DNA from: Sinohyriopsis cumingii
Lineage: Eukaryota; Mollusca; Bivalvia; Unionida; Unionidae
DNA length: 64,000 nucleotides
Reading direction: 5' to 3'
Assembly (NCBI GenBank): GCA_028554795.2
Contig: CM068827.1
Coordinates: forward strand, 73,240,809 to 73,304,808
Shown here: piece after piece, positions 54,292 through 63,249 of the stretch
How the letters are laid out: every line of letters starts with the position of its first letter
Numbering within the stretch: the stretch's first letter is position 1
The notes under the pieces: model-generated
What the model was told of the DNA's origin: nothing
The model's input: the letters and a program-made list of their open reading frames with translations, nothing else
Database searches by the model: none
Program-made: the position numbers and the translations under genes

Positions 54292-54699
54292 TCACGTCTG
54301 AGATGTTTGGACTCCAGAGGTCCCTTTTGTCTTCTTTGTCCTTTTTATCTTGCTTCCACGAGTTCTCCCAGCATTTTCCCCAATACTCCTTTCCGCAAGA
54401 TTCGTAACAACAGAGGCAAAATTCCTCCGCGTTGTACAAACACCTTTTTCTTTTGACGAATGGGTATTTTCTTTTGAACCATTTGGCGAAGAACGTGACG
54501 ATGTTTGGCTAAGCATTTTGTTCTGGTGTTTAGACAAAGGTATCGTGCCTTTCAAGACGTTCAAACAACATTCGCACACGGTATCGATGACATCGTTGAA
54601 GGCGGTTTGAATGTGTTTTTCTCGCATGGGTGGAGAAGCTTTGGACAGGACGGACACCATGTCCCCATGATTGACTAAACGAGGAGGAAGTCCTTTCAT
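54292..54699 (-). CDS. Polinton small protein with CECCLNVLKG motif
   Basis: An open frame of 135 codons. Residues 1-70 include LSKASPPMREKHIQTAFNDV, then CECCLNVLKGTIPLSKHQ. This corresponds to the very common Polinton/adintovirus block ICECALNVLKGNVPL....K. The C-terminal half is Lys/Arg/Ser-rich, as in nucleic-acid-binding core-like proteins. The biochemical role is not established as far as I know. The frame is unbroken, but no other copy is available to judge whether the tail is original. Confidence 0.6.
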   Translation of the reverse strand: MKGLPPRLVNHGDMVSVLSKASPPMREKHIQTAFNDVIDTVCECCLNVLKGTIPLSKHQNKMLSQTSSRSSPNGSKENTHSSKEKGVCTTRRNFASVVTNLAERSIGENAGRTRGSKIKRTKKTKGTSGVQTSQT

Positions 54700-54779
54700 T
54701 TCTTTCCTTTGGGTCTAGAAGAGGGATGGCTTCTGGGGGTTGACATCTTTGGATGTTCAGAAGCACAAAAACACTGATG

Positions 54780-55425
54780 CCCATTCTTTTTCTCAGGCAT
54801 TTTTCATACCGGAACGCGTCTCCACTTATTGTCTTTACATCGTATCAATTTGATGACAGGTATCATGCATCATGGATGGGTTCGCATTGGACTAAATCGG
54901 GAAAGTTCTTGCTTGGACAAATCCAGTAAGCTCTGTAACATGCTTGATCTCTCTGGGACTTTGATTTTGGGAGCTGGTATTTTGTGAGCAGCTGCCAATG
55001 CAGCTAAAGAAGAGGAGGGTGTCACGGATTGAGAAGTTTTTTGGATATGCGGGTTTCCATTGTTTCATCAAATGAGGAAGAACGGGTGTCAAATTGGGTT
55101 AAGATGGCATCACAAGCAACGAACAAGTAGAAGAACCTGAAGCTACTGGAGACGCGGTCACCGTCGCTGCAGGTCGTGGTGTGTGAATGTAAGGTTGCCT
55201 CCTGGCTGAAATGTCTCTATTGCGGGTAGACGCTGTGTTCTGGGCGGTCTTTTTCTGGGGACTTTCCATTTTCTTCTTCTGTTTGCTTTTCATTTTCTTG
55301 TGTTGTGACCTGGTCTTGACACCGTTGCCCTTTTTCTTCTTTGGGCTTCGCTTGGCTCTTTTGGAAGTGGCTTTTTTCTTGGGGAGAACTTTGCCTTCAT
55401 TAAGAGGGAACGAATGATGACACTT
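54780..55425 (-). pseudogene. basic, core-protein-like ORF and degraded neighbour
   Basis: From about 55390 to 55099 one minus frame is open and strongly basic (KKKATSKRAKRSPKKKKG, SKQKKKMESPQKKTAQ), then Ser/Ala-rich to a stop at 55099. This suits a DNA-condensing core-like protein of an adenovirus-like virion. Left of it (about 55060-54890) another frame reads SSLAALAAAHKIPAPKIKVP, also coding in character but broken before 54880. No known domain could be assigned, and no protease motif was found. Confidence 0.4.
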
Positions 55426-55426
55426 C

Positions 55427-55705
55427 CTAGAGAACCGCTCCCTCCAGGTTCAAAATGATTTGCTTTTTGGTTTGAGTATCGATGCGGAGAACGGCCAGTT
55501 GCGTCAGGGCTACTTTGTTTCTCTCAAAAAAGCGTGTGGTTTGATGAGGAATGTGAATGATGCCTTGCAGTACTTGATGTGCTGTCACCGTAAACCATCG
55601 TAAGACTTCCTTGAGACTGGATTCTAAGACACGAGCACGTATTTGTGGATTTTTTCTCGACTGATGCCGTACAAGGCACGAATCAATTTGATGGGAAGAT
55701 GTCAT
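55427..55705 (-). CDS. second small Polinton ORF related to the NVLKG type
   Basis: 92 codons. The middle part, SSLKEVLRWFTVTAHQVLQG followed by IIHIPHQTTRFFERNKVALT, lines up by eye with the pattern C..NVLKGN..L....K..L...K of the neighbouring 54292-54699 protein, and ends KKQIILNLEGAV. This is the usual QKGGF-like end of that family, diverged. It starts about 100 bases left of the packaging ATPase stop. The assignment is by pattern only; an unrelated short ORF cannot be excluded. Confidence 0.45.
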   Translation of the reverse strand: MTSSHQIDSCLVRHQSRKNPQIRARVLESSLKEVLRWFTVTAHQVLQGIIHIPHQTTRFFERNKVALTQLAVLRIDTQTKKQIILNLEGAVL

Positions 55706-55807
55706 GTTGATGCCGTGTGAGACAGACCCAAAGTGTCCGAGGTTTATTTATTTTTTTTGTTAAGTCAATGACGGGAACGTGTACACGACAGGCCGTCCGT
55801 CTTGACA

Positions 55808-56440
55808 TCAGTGGTGAAACAGATGGGTACGAAATCGCAAATAATCGAAGGTAGTGGGTTTTAAATCCACGAGTAAATAGGCGTGTGGTGTTTGAGTGGT
55901 GTTTGAGTGGCATCGTCGTACGCATGAGTTAGCCAAGGCGTTCTCAACTGTTTGTCTGAGACTTGCACTTGCGATTTATCTCTAGGGCTTTTAAACAAGA
56001 CCATGTAATGAGCATTGATACTGATGGGCTTTACTTTGTTGAAACAAATTTTGAGTAATGTAAATGACAATGGTTGTACAAAGATGCCCCTTGCGCGTAA
56101 ACCACAGTTTAATTTCTTCTTCGTCTTCTCCTAACATGTCGAAAATGACCAGATATTTGTGACTGGGGTCAAACACGATTCCGTCGTCTTCGCTAGGAAT
56201 GCCTTCCACAAATACAATGGAATCACCTTGACTTTCTCGTAAGAGGATGTACGCTGATTGCCACTCTTTGTAACACCACACGATCCGTTGAGGTGGACGA
56301 TCGATCAAATTATATTTATGTTCGATCAAATGTTTGAAAAATTCGTTTTGCATGAACAGCAATTAACATGTTAAAGGGATGGCGAAAATACAACGCGTCC
56401 CAACTGGCACGATCGAAGTGTTCGACGATGACTTTGAAAG
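55808..56440 (-). pseudogene. genome-packaging ATPase (FtsK/HerA type) remnant
   Basis: Clear Polinton ATPase pieces: RHPFN near 56385, LIEHKYNLIDRPPQRIVWCY and KEWQ (56330-56260), VEGIPSEDDGIVFDPSHKYL (Walker B region, VIFDML), IYITQNLFQQSKAHQ, SINAHYMVLFKSPRD (about 56020), AYDDATQTP, and, after a frame change, HAYLLVDLKPTTFDYLRFRT to a stop at 55808. The total of about 211 codons agrees with the family. The Walker A loop expected between HPF and the LIEHKY helix (about 56390-56340) is not intact in any frame, and three frames are needed to cover the gene, so no working ATPase is made. Confidence 0.87.
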
Positions 56441-56659
56441 TGGAGGAAGAGGGAGCAGAGACAGCAGAGCTAACCATAGTGCGAGGAATGCCACATTTGA
56501 CACGTAGACAGACAAGGTAAGAGTTTTTATACTTTTTCAGAACACGTTTAGTACAAGTTAAAATGGAACAACACGAAAGACAAAAATATATTAAAGCCAA
56601 ATGGTTATGGACAGCAATAAACAATACATCACGACGATTTAAGTGGAATATAAACAAGT

Positions 56660-57251
56660 CAGTGGTAACTAAGGTGTTCTAGGGGGACAGTATGTAATGT
56701 TCTTACAGTCTCTACATTGTGTAATGTCACACAGGTGTCCTCCCGGAATGGTCTATCGGGAATATCCATGACAGGCCTGTCCTGAAAGGATTGGTTGTCC
56801 TCGGTGACGGGTTCGTCTAGCACTGTTACTAACACAGGGTTAAAAGTTACGTTTTTCCTTGGAAGTTTGAATTGAGGATCACAACTCATGAGCATAATTG
56901 GCCACTTCTTTGGTCCAAGTCTCAAAACCCCAATTTTTCCAGTCACGTTCATCTGTCCAATGAGGGTGTAAGTCACAAGCTACACACACAAAATGAGTCT
57001 CTTGTGGACATTTAAAGGGACCAGTTTCATGTTTTATCTGGTGGTAAGTCCTGCTCGTAAGGAGTCCACAAGGAATCGGCTGGTAAACGAAATCACAGAA
57101 AGCAAGTCACTAAGACACACACCACACGTTGACCCAAATTCAATGGACACAGTTCTTGTAATAAGTGATGTTAATCATCCACCGTCTGAACAGTGTCATT
57201 GATTTCATTCCACGGAATCTGTTGTGTCACTTCTGACAAAGGCTGTGGCAT
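56660..57251 (-). pseudogene. cysteine-rich ORF remnant, unrecognised
   Basis: An ATG at 57249-57251 opens a frame (MPQPLSEVTQQIPWNEINDT) that stops at 57171. Other phases continue with HETGPFKCPQETHFVCVACD and LHPHWTDERDWKNWGFETW to about 56880. An acidic/proline part (RPVMDIPDRPF) follows, and in a third phase a cysteine-rich end CDITQCRDCKNITYCPP near 56690. The CxxC and CxHxH-like spacing suggests a zinc-binding protein. I do not recognise the family. It lies between the ATPase and the small ORFs, all on the same strand. Confidence 0.4.
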
Positions 57252-57341
57252 GGTAGCCTGTTTTTATACCTCTTTTTGTCGGAGGCAATATGTGTACGTT
57301 CTGCACAGAGATGATCGTACTCCAGTGGAGAATCTAAATGG

Positions 57342-57725
57342 TTAAATCACTGACTTGCACATCATAAGACACCGTTCAGAAGTTTCCTCTTCAACTAAGT
57401 TTACGTTGTGTAAAAGATTTTGGTAACTCTCTAACTCTTCCTCTAGAATTTGTTGCAGTAAGCCTATCTTGTACTGAAAAGAACGAGTCACATAAAACCA
57501 ATCATTGTCGCCCACGTCCAGTTTAATAATGTCTGACCACTGGAACACATTCACTTGATTTAGTCCTTTTATATCATTCATGTACCAGTGGTTTAAAGAT
57601 CGGTGACGTAACGGATGCAATTGTTCTTTGCGTTTCACTTGTATTTTGAATAGATCTCTGTAAATTCATTCTCTCAACGCCACGGGCAAACTACGAATAT
57701 TCTCTTGTAAAGTATTCATGATCAT
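57342..57725 (-). pseudogene. small conserved Polinton ORF, one internal stop
   Basis: An ATG at 57717-57719 (or 57723-57725) opens MNTLQENIRSLPVALRE, then a TGA at 57666-57668, then IYRDLFKIQVKRKEQLHP and more in the same frame to 57342. The pattern LP..L...IY...LK is typical of a short ORF found beside the packaging genes of many Polintons and is faintly F-box-like. The rest (NDWFYVTRSFQYKI, then a glutamate-rich helix EEELESYQNLL) is unassigned. Confidence 0.5.
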
Positions 57726-57885
57726 ATCAGTCAGTATTATTTTATTTAAAATTTTCTCCTAGAGCGAAAGTATCGAACATAGTAAGTTCTGACCACTTCA
57801 ATTCAGGGTGACAGTCAAGAATGTCAATATTATCTTCTGATGTAAATTGTCTAAAGCGGAATAATAGGATGAACGCACAATTGAT

Positions 57886-58042
57886 CTAGATAAATCTTGC
57901 CTGTTTGTTGACTTCTTTCACTTTCCTCTTGTGAATTTCTCGACACAAACGTTTTACAGTCACCCATTGAGATTCTGCTCTGGCAAGTCCCTGCCAATCT
58001 TCCTTGTAGATCTTCTCTTGCAGTTCGTTTGGTAATCCTTGA
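57886..58042 (-). pseudogene. second LPNELQEKIY-type small ORF fragment
   Basis: An open stretch of 51 codons without an ATG reads GLPNELQEKIYKEDWQGLAR and ends in a basic helix KRLCREIHKRKVKEVNKQ before TAG at 57886-57888. The first half shares the LP.EL.EKIY pattern with the 57342-57725 ORF. It lies directly left of the BIR domain and may be the C-terminal part of the same protein after a frame change. Confidence 0.4.
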
Positions 58043-58159
58043 ATTTATTTTTTAAATGAGGTTTAAATACTGATCTAGGTGTTGTCCAACGTTTGACTCC
58101 TAGCCATGCTGCTTTCTTAAACGACATGGTGTGCCACTTCAATGATTTGGTCCCACTAA

Positions 58160-58385
58160 AGGTAGGTAGTGACAATTCGGAGACCATTGAGCATGTTCCA
58201 GGTAAGCCGAATCTTTCCGCTCCCACTGGCGTAATGACACATCACAACAAAAGCACTTGACTTTATCCCCTTCTCCCAAGTAGAAAATCCGGCTTAGGCT
58301 AATTCTTCGGGGGTAGGTTCTCCTAGATATTTAGGCCATCTTCCTTAGAAGGTTTGGAATCGACTTTCATATTTGCAGTATTCAG
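58160..58385 (-). pseudogene. BIR (inhibitor-of-apoptosis repeat) domain inside the Polinton
   Basis: One minus frame reads YESRFQTF, a stop, GRWPKYLGEPTPEELA, a stop, then AGFFYLGEGDKVKCFCCDVS and LRQWERKDSAYLEHAQWSP followed by NCHYL. This is the full BIR signature: RL.TF..WP, LA.AGF.Y.G..D.V.CF.C, L..W, and the zinc ligands C-x2-C-x16-H-x6-C with exact spacing (first cysteine codons at 58244-58255, last at 58172-58174). BIR proteins bind and inhibit caspases or their activators and are known accessory genes of insect DNA viruses as well as host genes. The two TAA stops (58345-58347 and 58294-58296) show decay. No RING domain could be seen downstream. It lies in the same orientation as, and between, polymerase and packaging genes, so it looks like cargo of the element rather than a host exon. 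Confidence 0.88.
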
Positions 58386-58509
58386 GCAAACGCACAGGGA
58401 ACGAATAATCGTCTTTCACAGGTTCATTTCGATGAGGGTAGTGTGAAATCCGCAGAAGTTTGCACAGTTTTGGATGACATCAGTAGGGTGGTAGCTGCAT
58501 GGTCTCACG

Positions 58510-58776
58510 TTAAGGTTGACATCCACAATGAAAACCAGTAAAGAGTCCACGATAACGAGTGGCATCGCTTTCGCACCCGTCAGGTTTGAAACGCGCGGCA
58601 TCCCTTTCCATGGTAGATGTAGTGGTAGTAGTAGTAGTAGTTATAGCAAAGTTCCCATGATGCTTTACTGCATCGCTGAGGTCACAGCGTACGGCATCGC
58701 TCTCATAGTAAGGCACAGCATCGCACTCCGCTTGAGAATCACCGAATTTGAATGAAGTCTGTTTAAAATTATTCAT
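58510..58776 (-). CDS. small ORF with repeated DAV motif, unrecognised
   Basis: An open frame of 89 codons from an ATG at 58774-58776: MNNFKQTSFKFGDSQAECDA and onwards. A short motif recurs (CDAVPYYESDAVRCDLSDAV, later RDAARFKP and SDATRYRG), with a threonine run between. At DNA level this is a GCATCGCT-like repeat on the plus strand. It sits between the polymerase C-terminus and the BIR domain; no family recognised. The frame also continues upstream into the polymerase C-terminal frame, so it could be a read-through of that gene's tail. Confidence 0.35.
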   Translation of the reverse strand: MNNFKQTSFKFGDSQAECDAVPYYESDAVRCDLSDAVKHHGNFAITTTTTTTTSTMERDAARFKPDGCESDATRYRGLFTGFHCGCQP

Positions 58777-58789
58777 CTTTCTCGCTTGA

Positions 58790-61700
58790 GTTTTGTAATT
58801 ACAATGAACTATCGGTCTTGGACGTTGACCTTTTTTATATGCTGACCGGTATTGACGTGACCTTATGATAAAGTGAAGTGGTTGGGAAGCCGCACTCGCT
58901 TCGGGTACACGATTTGATACAGTTTTTCCAATGGCCGACTGACGCTTTGGCAGTGGGTAAACGTACAATCTTATTCGGTTCGTAGGTGGTCACTCTAAAG
59001 TTTCCATACTGTCCAGACTGCAAGGCTTCTTTCAATATGTCTAAGTTCACCACTCGACTGCTGAGATAATTGAGAGTCAATCATCTCACTTTACACTCCG
59101 TGTGCACTTCTCCTTGTTTGTCTCGGTATTTGTAGCCGTAATGTTTAGGAACACCACTAGCAAAACTTAAAACGTTCTCGTAAGGGTATTCGTCTGTCCA
59201 AGCTCATAAACGGTCCCCTTCGATGTCAGGGTGACGTTAATTCGGGCGATCGATGTAGATGCAACTGTCCGTGTCAAAGTACAGGACGCGATCACCTAAC
59301 AGTTCTAAAGCTTCGTACAATTTTAGGCGAGCATGGGATGTCACGTAAGCCGCAATGATGGCATTTCCAAATTCGTCGGCAAGTACAAAGTCCAGTTCTT
59401 CTTCGTCATTGACAAAGATCAAGTTTTCATGAACGACGTCAACATGTTTCATGTATTTGATTTTTGTCGTGAATCATCTGGAAGTACCAGGAAGATTCTG
59501 TCCAATAGTCTTGGGTAAACACGGTCGTTGTGCCATTTCTCCGCACAAGCAATTTAACATCACTTTGGAAAACAATCGCCTGCCTTCGTTTTTCTCGATG
59601 TGGTCTAAAGTGATGCCTTCCTGTTCCCAGTATTTCTCTTTGAATTTAATTTCTTCTTCGGGAGTGTGACACCAAGAAGGATATCCACTGGCTTCTTGTT
59701 TCAGTTTCAAAACCGCATCCACGTAGTTCGCGAAAATGCCTTTCCGAGTCACGTCGCCCTTGTGGTATTTTCTGCCTTGGGAAAGTGGTACATTTCGTAC
59801 ACTTCTAACAGTTGATATCCCATGTCCAGAGCTTTAAACAATTCCTCACTGACCCAAGACTTTGCACTTGATATATCCTTCGTATTGTCGAATGTTGTCC
59901 AGGTCGATGTGTTTGTGGAAACCCTGCGGAAAAGCGACAATATTTGCACACGTAATGATACAGTGAGCACACGTACAAGTATTTGATTTCTTCTCCTTTT
60001 TCCTCAACGGCTTGGTACAACAAACATGTGGCATTTGTCCGTCCTTCGTACAAACTGATTCGCGGGTTCAGATGGTGCACCAACTTGCAACATTCCACGA
60101 TGCGTTTAAACTCGGGATCGGTTTTCAAACGGTGATCGTACTCGTGTTCCCACGTTTTAACCACTTGGTATCCTTGCTGTTTTAACTTCAAGCGTCGCTG
60201 ACTAGTGGCCTGGTAAAACATTTCCATGAACAGTTCTCGAAATTTTCCACAGCAAAGCCGTAAAATGTCCAATTCAGAACGACAATATTTTGATATCTCT
60301 TCCTGAAAGTCGAAGGGGTCCGAGGCGTGAGCCTGGTACCAAGCGTAGAAACCTTCTCGTTGTTCGGTACGCATGTTGTCGGGGTCGTACTAATTAGTCT
60401 CAGGCAAATGTGGTAGAACGGCGTGTTCATTGGCATCAGTATGGTTAAATGTACTAAAAATAACCTTTGGCCATTTCTGTCATTCCAAACGCTTTAGGCA
60501 TTCGGCTCAAATGCATGGCCATGTAACTCATCAAATTTTTAAACTACACTTGTCCCACTTGCATGGAAATAATTTTGACTCCGTTCAAAGTCACTTTCGG
60601 ACGTTCGGTACTTTGTTCCGTATAGTATCTCAAAAGCAATTGCCCATCGTATCCAGAGAAATTGTGAGCTATCTGCGTGGCATGTCAATGACAATCTCCG
60701 TGACGTTCGATGTCTTCTTTGCTCCACGTCTCAGATCCATTGGGCGAAATCGGCTAGCGTGTTCGGTCCCCGAAAGATTTTTTCACGTCCTCCAGGAATC
60801 TTGATGCAGCGAGGGCAATGACTAAAGATAGGCTCTTGGATGCACTTCTCGCTTGCTCGATGAGCCACACAGAAATTAGAAATGTGAATACCGGTCTCTT
60901 GCATGCATTCGAAATCGAAAAAGATGGAGTTCCCTTTCTTCTGGTCATCTTCCTTCTCCTCATCTTTGGAATGGTATTTTTGAATTTTGCATTGGTGTTC
61001 CAAGTCCATGATTTGGCGACAAATGTGACATCGTTTCTTAGCTGAACATACGTATAACTTGGCACCATTGGTACGTATGTCTTCTCGACAAGTATGGCAC
61101 AATCTCAGGAGTTGAGGAGCACTGTGAACCTTGCGTCTTCAGATGTTGTTGGTACCAGGTTTGACTGACAAATGTTCGTTGACATGCAGGGCAATGCACT
61201 TGTTATTGTCCTTCGTTAAGACAGGGTTTAGAAGCCAAACATCTCTCACATGTATATCCACAATGCTTGTGTTGCTCTCGATTGTTATAGCCATAGTCAC
61301 ATTTCTCACATTAATAACCGTATCCCAAGAATGTGCTGATACTTGTGATGGCATCGAAATGTTCATTGTGATAATAGACATGAATGTATTGTCCGTTTTT
61401 GAATGTTTTCCTCGAAAAAATAGAGGTCCGTGAACTTCTTGAGAGTGCACTTTCAATGTGTACGTAGGACATCTTGTAATTTTGCATTTCAGGAATGCCA
61501 CAGGGTGTGTCTTTGGATAGCCACGCTTGCTGTAACAAGAGTTTTGCTTCAGTTGGTTGTTTGGTTCGGTTCGATTTTCGAATGTTCTCCCAGACTATTT
61601 TCCATTCTGCCCTGTCGTTATTGTCGGCTTACGTTCGTCCCACCACGATGGCACGGGCTAAACACATTTGGTATTGAGGGTTGTTAATTTGGACAAGGCT

Positions 61701-62315
61701 ACGCTTGATGTTACGAAGGTTATCCACCAATATCACCTTTTGGCTTCCGGTCCCTCGAGGAAGAGATACGTGGGTCATGAACAGTGTGGTCTTTCCATCG
61801 TTGATGTCAAAACTTGTCATTGGGTTATTGCACGTGTTGAATCTTGCCAATGACTTTGGAAGGTGTTAATTCTGCGGGGCTGCTAAACTCGATCCAAACA
61901 GGGGGCTTTAGATTGTCGTGATGTATGGAAAGTCTCAAGTGATCGTCTTCTTTGGCTTGACATTGTCGTTTCTGTGTGATTAACAAAGAATCCCACACCT
62001 CGGTGATGAAGCCCTCTGTTTTCTCCAGTGGTACTTTGGACTTGAAATCTTTAAACCTCACCGTGTAAGTGCAAGTCGTCGTTCTAAATTTTCTAGAGGA
62101 ACGCTTTTCAGTCTCTCGAATGTGGTAGTACTTTTCAGGGTTTACTAATGGTGGTGAACTTTGTGTGTAGACTCTCTGGGTCTCGATTCAGGCTCACTCA
62201 TGTCATCTTCAAAATCACTGGCATGAATTTGTGTCATAACTTCAGGTACTGTACGAGTCGATAAATTACGTTTCTGCCTCTTACTTTCTTCTGCGAAATG
62301 GTGCGATTGTTTCAT
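58790..62315 (-). pseudogene. protein-primed family-B DNA polymerase (Polinton pPolB)
   Basis: Begins at an ATG at 62313-62315 (MKQSHHFAEESKRQKRNLST) just downstream of a TATA box. The N-terminal region continues in other frames (YYHIRETEKRSSRKF near 62110, then 62061-61825 with SSPAELTPSKVIGKIQHV), followed by zinc-finger-like cysteine pairs (CEKCDYGYN, HCPACQ near 61300-61150). The exonuclease box FFDFECMQETGIHISNF lies at about 60930. Next come DILRLCCGKFRELFMEMFY and LNPRISLYEGRTNA (about 60050). The polymerase motif A region EIKYLYVCSLYHYVCKYC is at about 59990, where the catalytic aspartate of the usual Y.DVCSLYP is tyrosine (codon 59973-59975). Motif B is VMLNCLCGEMAQRP (about 59550) and motif C RVLYFDTDSCIYIDRP (about 59280). 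The C-terminal region lies at 59080-58800. Many frameshifts. Confidence 0.92.
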
Positions 62316-62355
62316 CTTGACTGCAAAACGTAAAATGACTTCATTTTAAACGCCA

Positions 62356-62396
62356 TGGGTCACTTTATATCCATGTCAAACCAATGTATATAAGGG
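62356..62396. promoter_or_regulatory. back-to-back TATA boxes (bidirectional promoter)
   Basis: A minus-strand ATATAAAG (62363-62370) lies about 48 bp upstream of the polymerase ATG at 62315. A plus-strand TATATAAG (62387-62394) stands just ahead of the zinc-knuckle gene. The two are only 16 bp apart and face away from each other, which fits a compact divergent promoter of a virus-like element. Confidence 0.6.
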
Positions 62397-62798
62397 ATGT
62401 GTGTCTTCTCTTCCAGTATTCATTTCCCTCTCAAACCAACCAGAACGAAGGAAGAGCCCACACAGATCGAACTTCTGATCAGAGCTTTGCGAGGTGTCAT
62501 AAGAAAAGTTTCTTTGGACAATCCGACGGCCTACTTCCCCTCCTTTGGAGATAAAAGTCAAGACACATGTTATATCTGTAAGAAGAAAGGCCATTGGTCT
62601 TCAGGGTGTCCAGACCGTTAATAAAGCAAAACAGGTGCCAGAAGAGACAAACGTCTAGATACCTGTCATCATTATCAAGAGAAAGGACATTGGTCTTCAG
62701 AATGTCATAAGAAACAACAGAACGTACCCTCCCCAAAGAAAGAATCCAGACACGTGCAGAAAAGGAAAAAGAGAAGAAAAAGGACGAGGAGAAAGTGA
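62397..62798 (+). pseudogene. zinc-knuckle protein with basic tail, interrupted by TAA TAA
   Basis: One plus-strand frame carries a helical start (EEPTQIELLIRALRGVIRKV), a CCHC zinc knuckle DTCYICKKKGHWSSGCP at about 62569-62618, two consecutive stops (62619-62624), and then in the same frame a second knuckle DTCHHYQEKGHWSSEC, where the second cysteine is tyrosine. A very basic tail follows (KRKKRRKRTRRK) before TGA at 62796-62798. CCHC knuckles bind single-stranded nucleic acid. The first ATG (62397) is only a few bases beyond the TATA box, so it is probably upstream of the mRNA start. No other in-frame ATG precedes the helix; an ACG codon at 62445-62447 in good context may be a mutated start. 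It runs opposite to the other genes and shares the promoter with the polymerase. Confidence 0.7.
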
Positions 62799-63249
62799 GG
62801 ACGAAGAGGAGGAAAAACCTGTGAACGTGAAGAAATTAAAAAAACAGAGACAGTGAACAAAAACACAGAAGTCAATGCACTTTTTAAAGTGATGTGCTGT
62901 TTTGTGAATTGGATTGTAAAATTTGTACCAGAATAGACCAGCTAGAAAACGTAAGTGTCACTTGGTTTTGCGTTTTTAGAAAAAGGACCTTCACTCACAC
63001 ATTCACTCAAACGCTCACACACGTACATCATGGTTAGAAAAGGGCTTTTGAGTTTTAATTGATTTTAGCATTTTAAATACTGTCTTTTCGAGAGAAGTGG
63101 GTGACCCTGAAAAGGATCATTGAGTATTTGTTTGTTTAAAAAACAAACTCAGGAACGGGACGTAATCATCTTCAACTGCCTTAAGTATTTGCCACGGCCA
63201 TTGCCTACATCTGGACTAGCCTGTGTCTATGATGATTTCATAGAAATCA
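62799..63249. other. spacer between two plus/minus transcription units
   Basis: No gene that I can support. A short minus-strand leucine-rich frame at its right edge (LLDILAELRSLKQMLLRL, to TAG at 63250-63252) is treated with the next feature. Confidence 0.35.
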
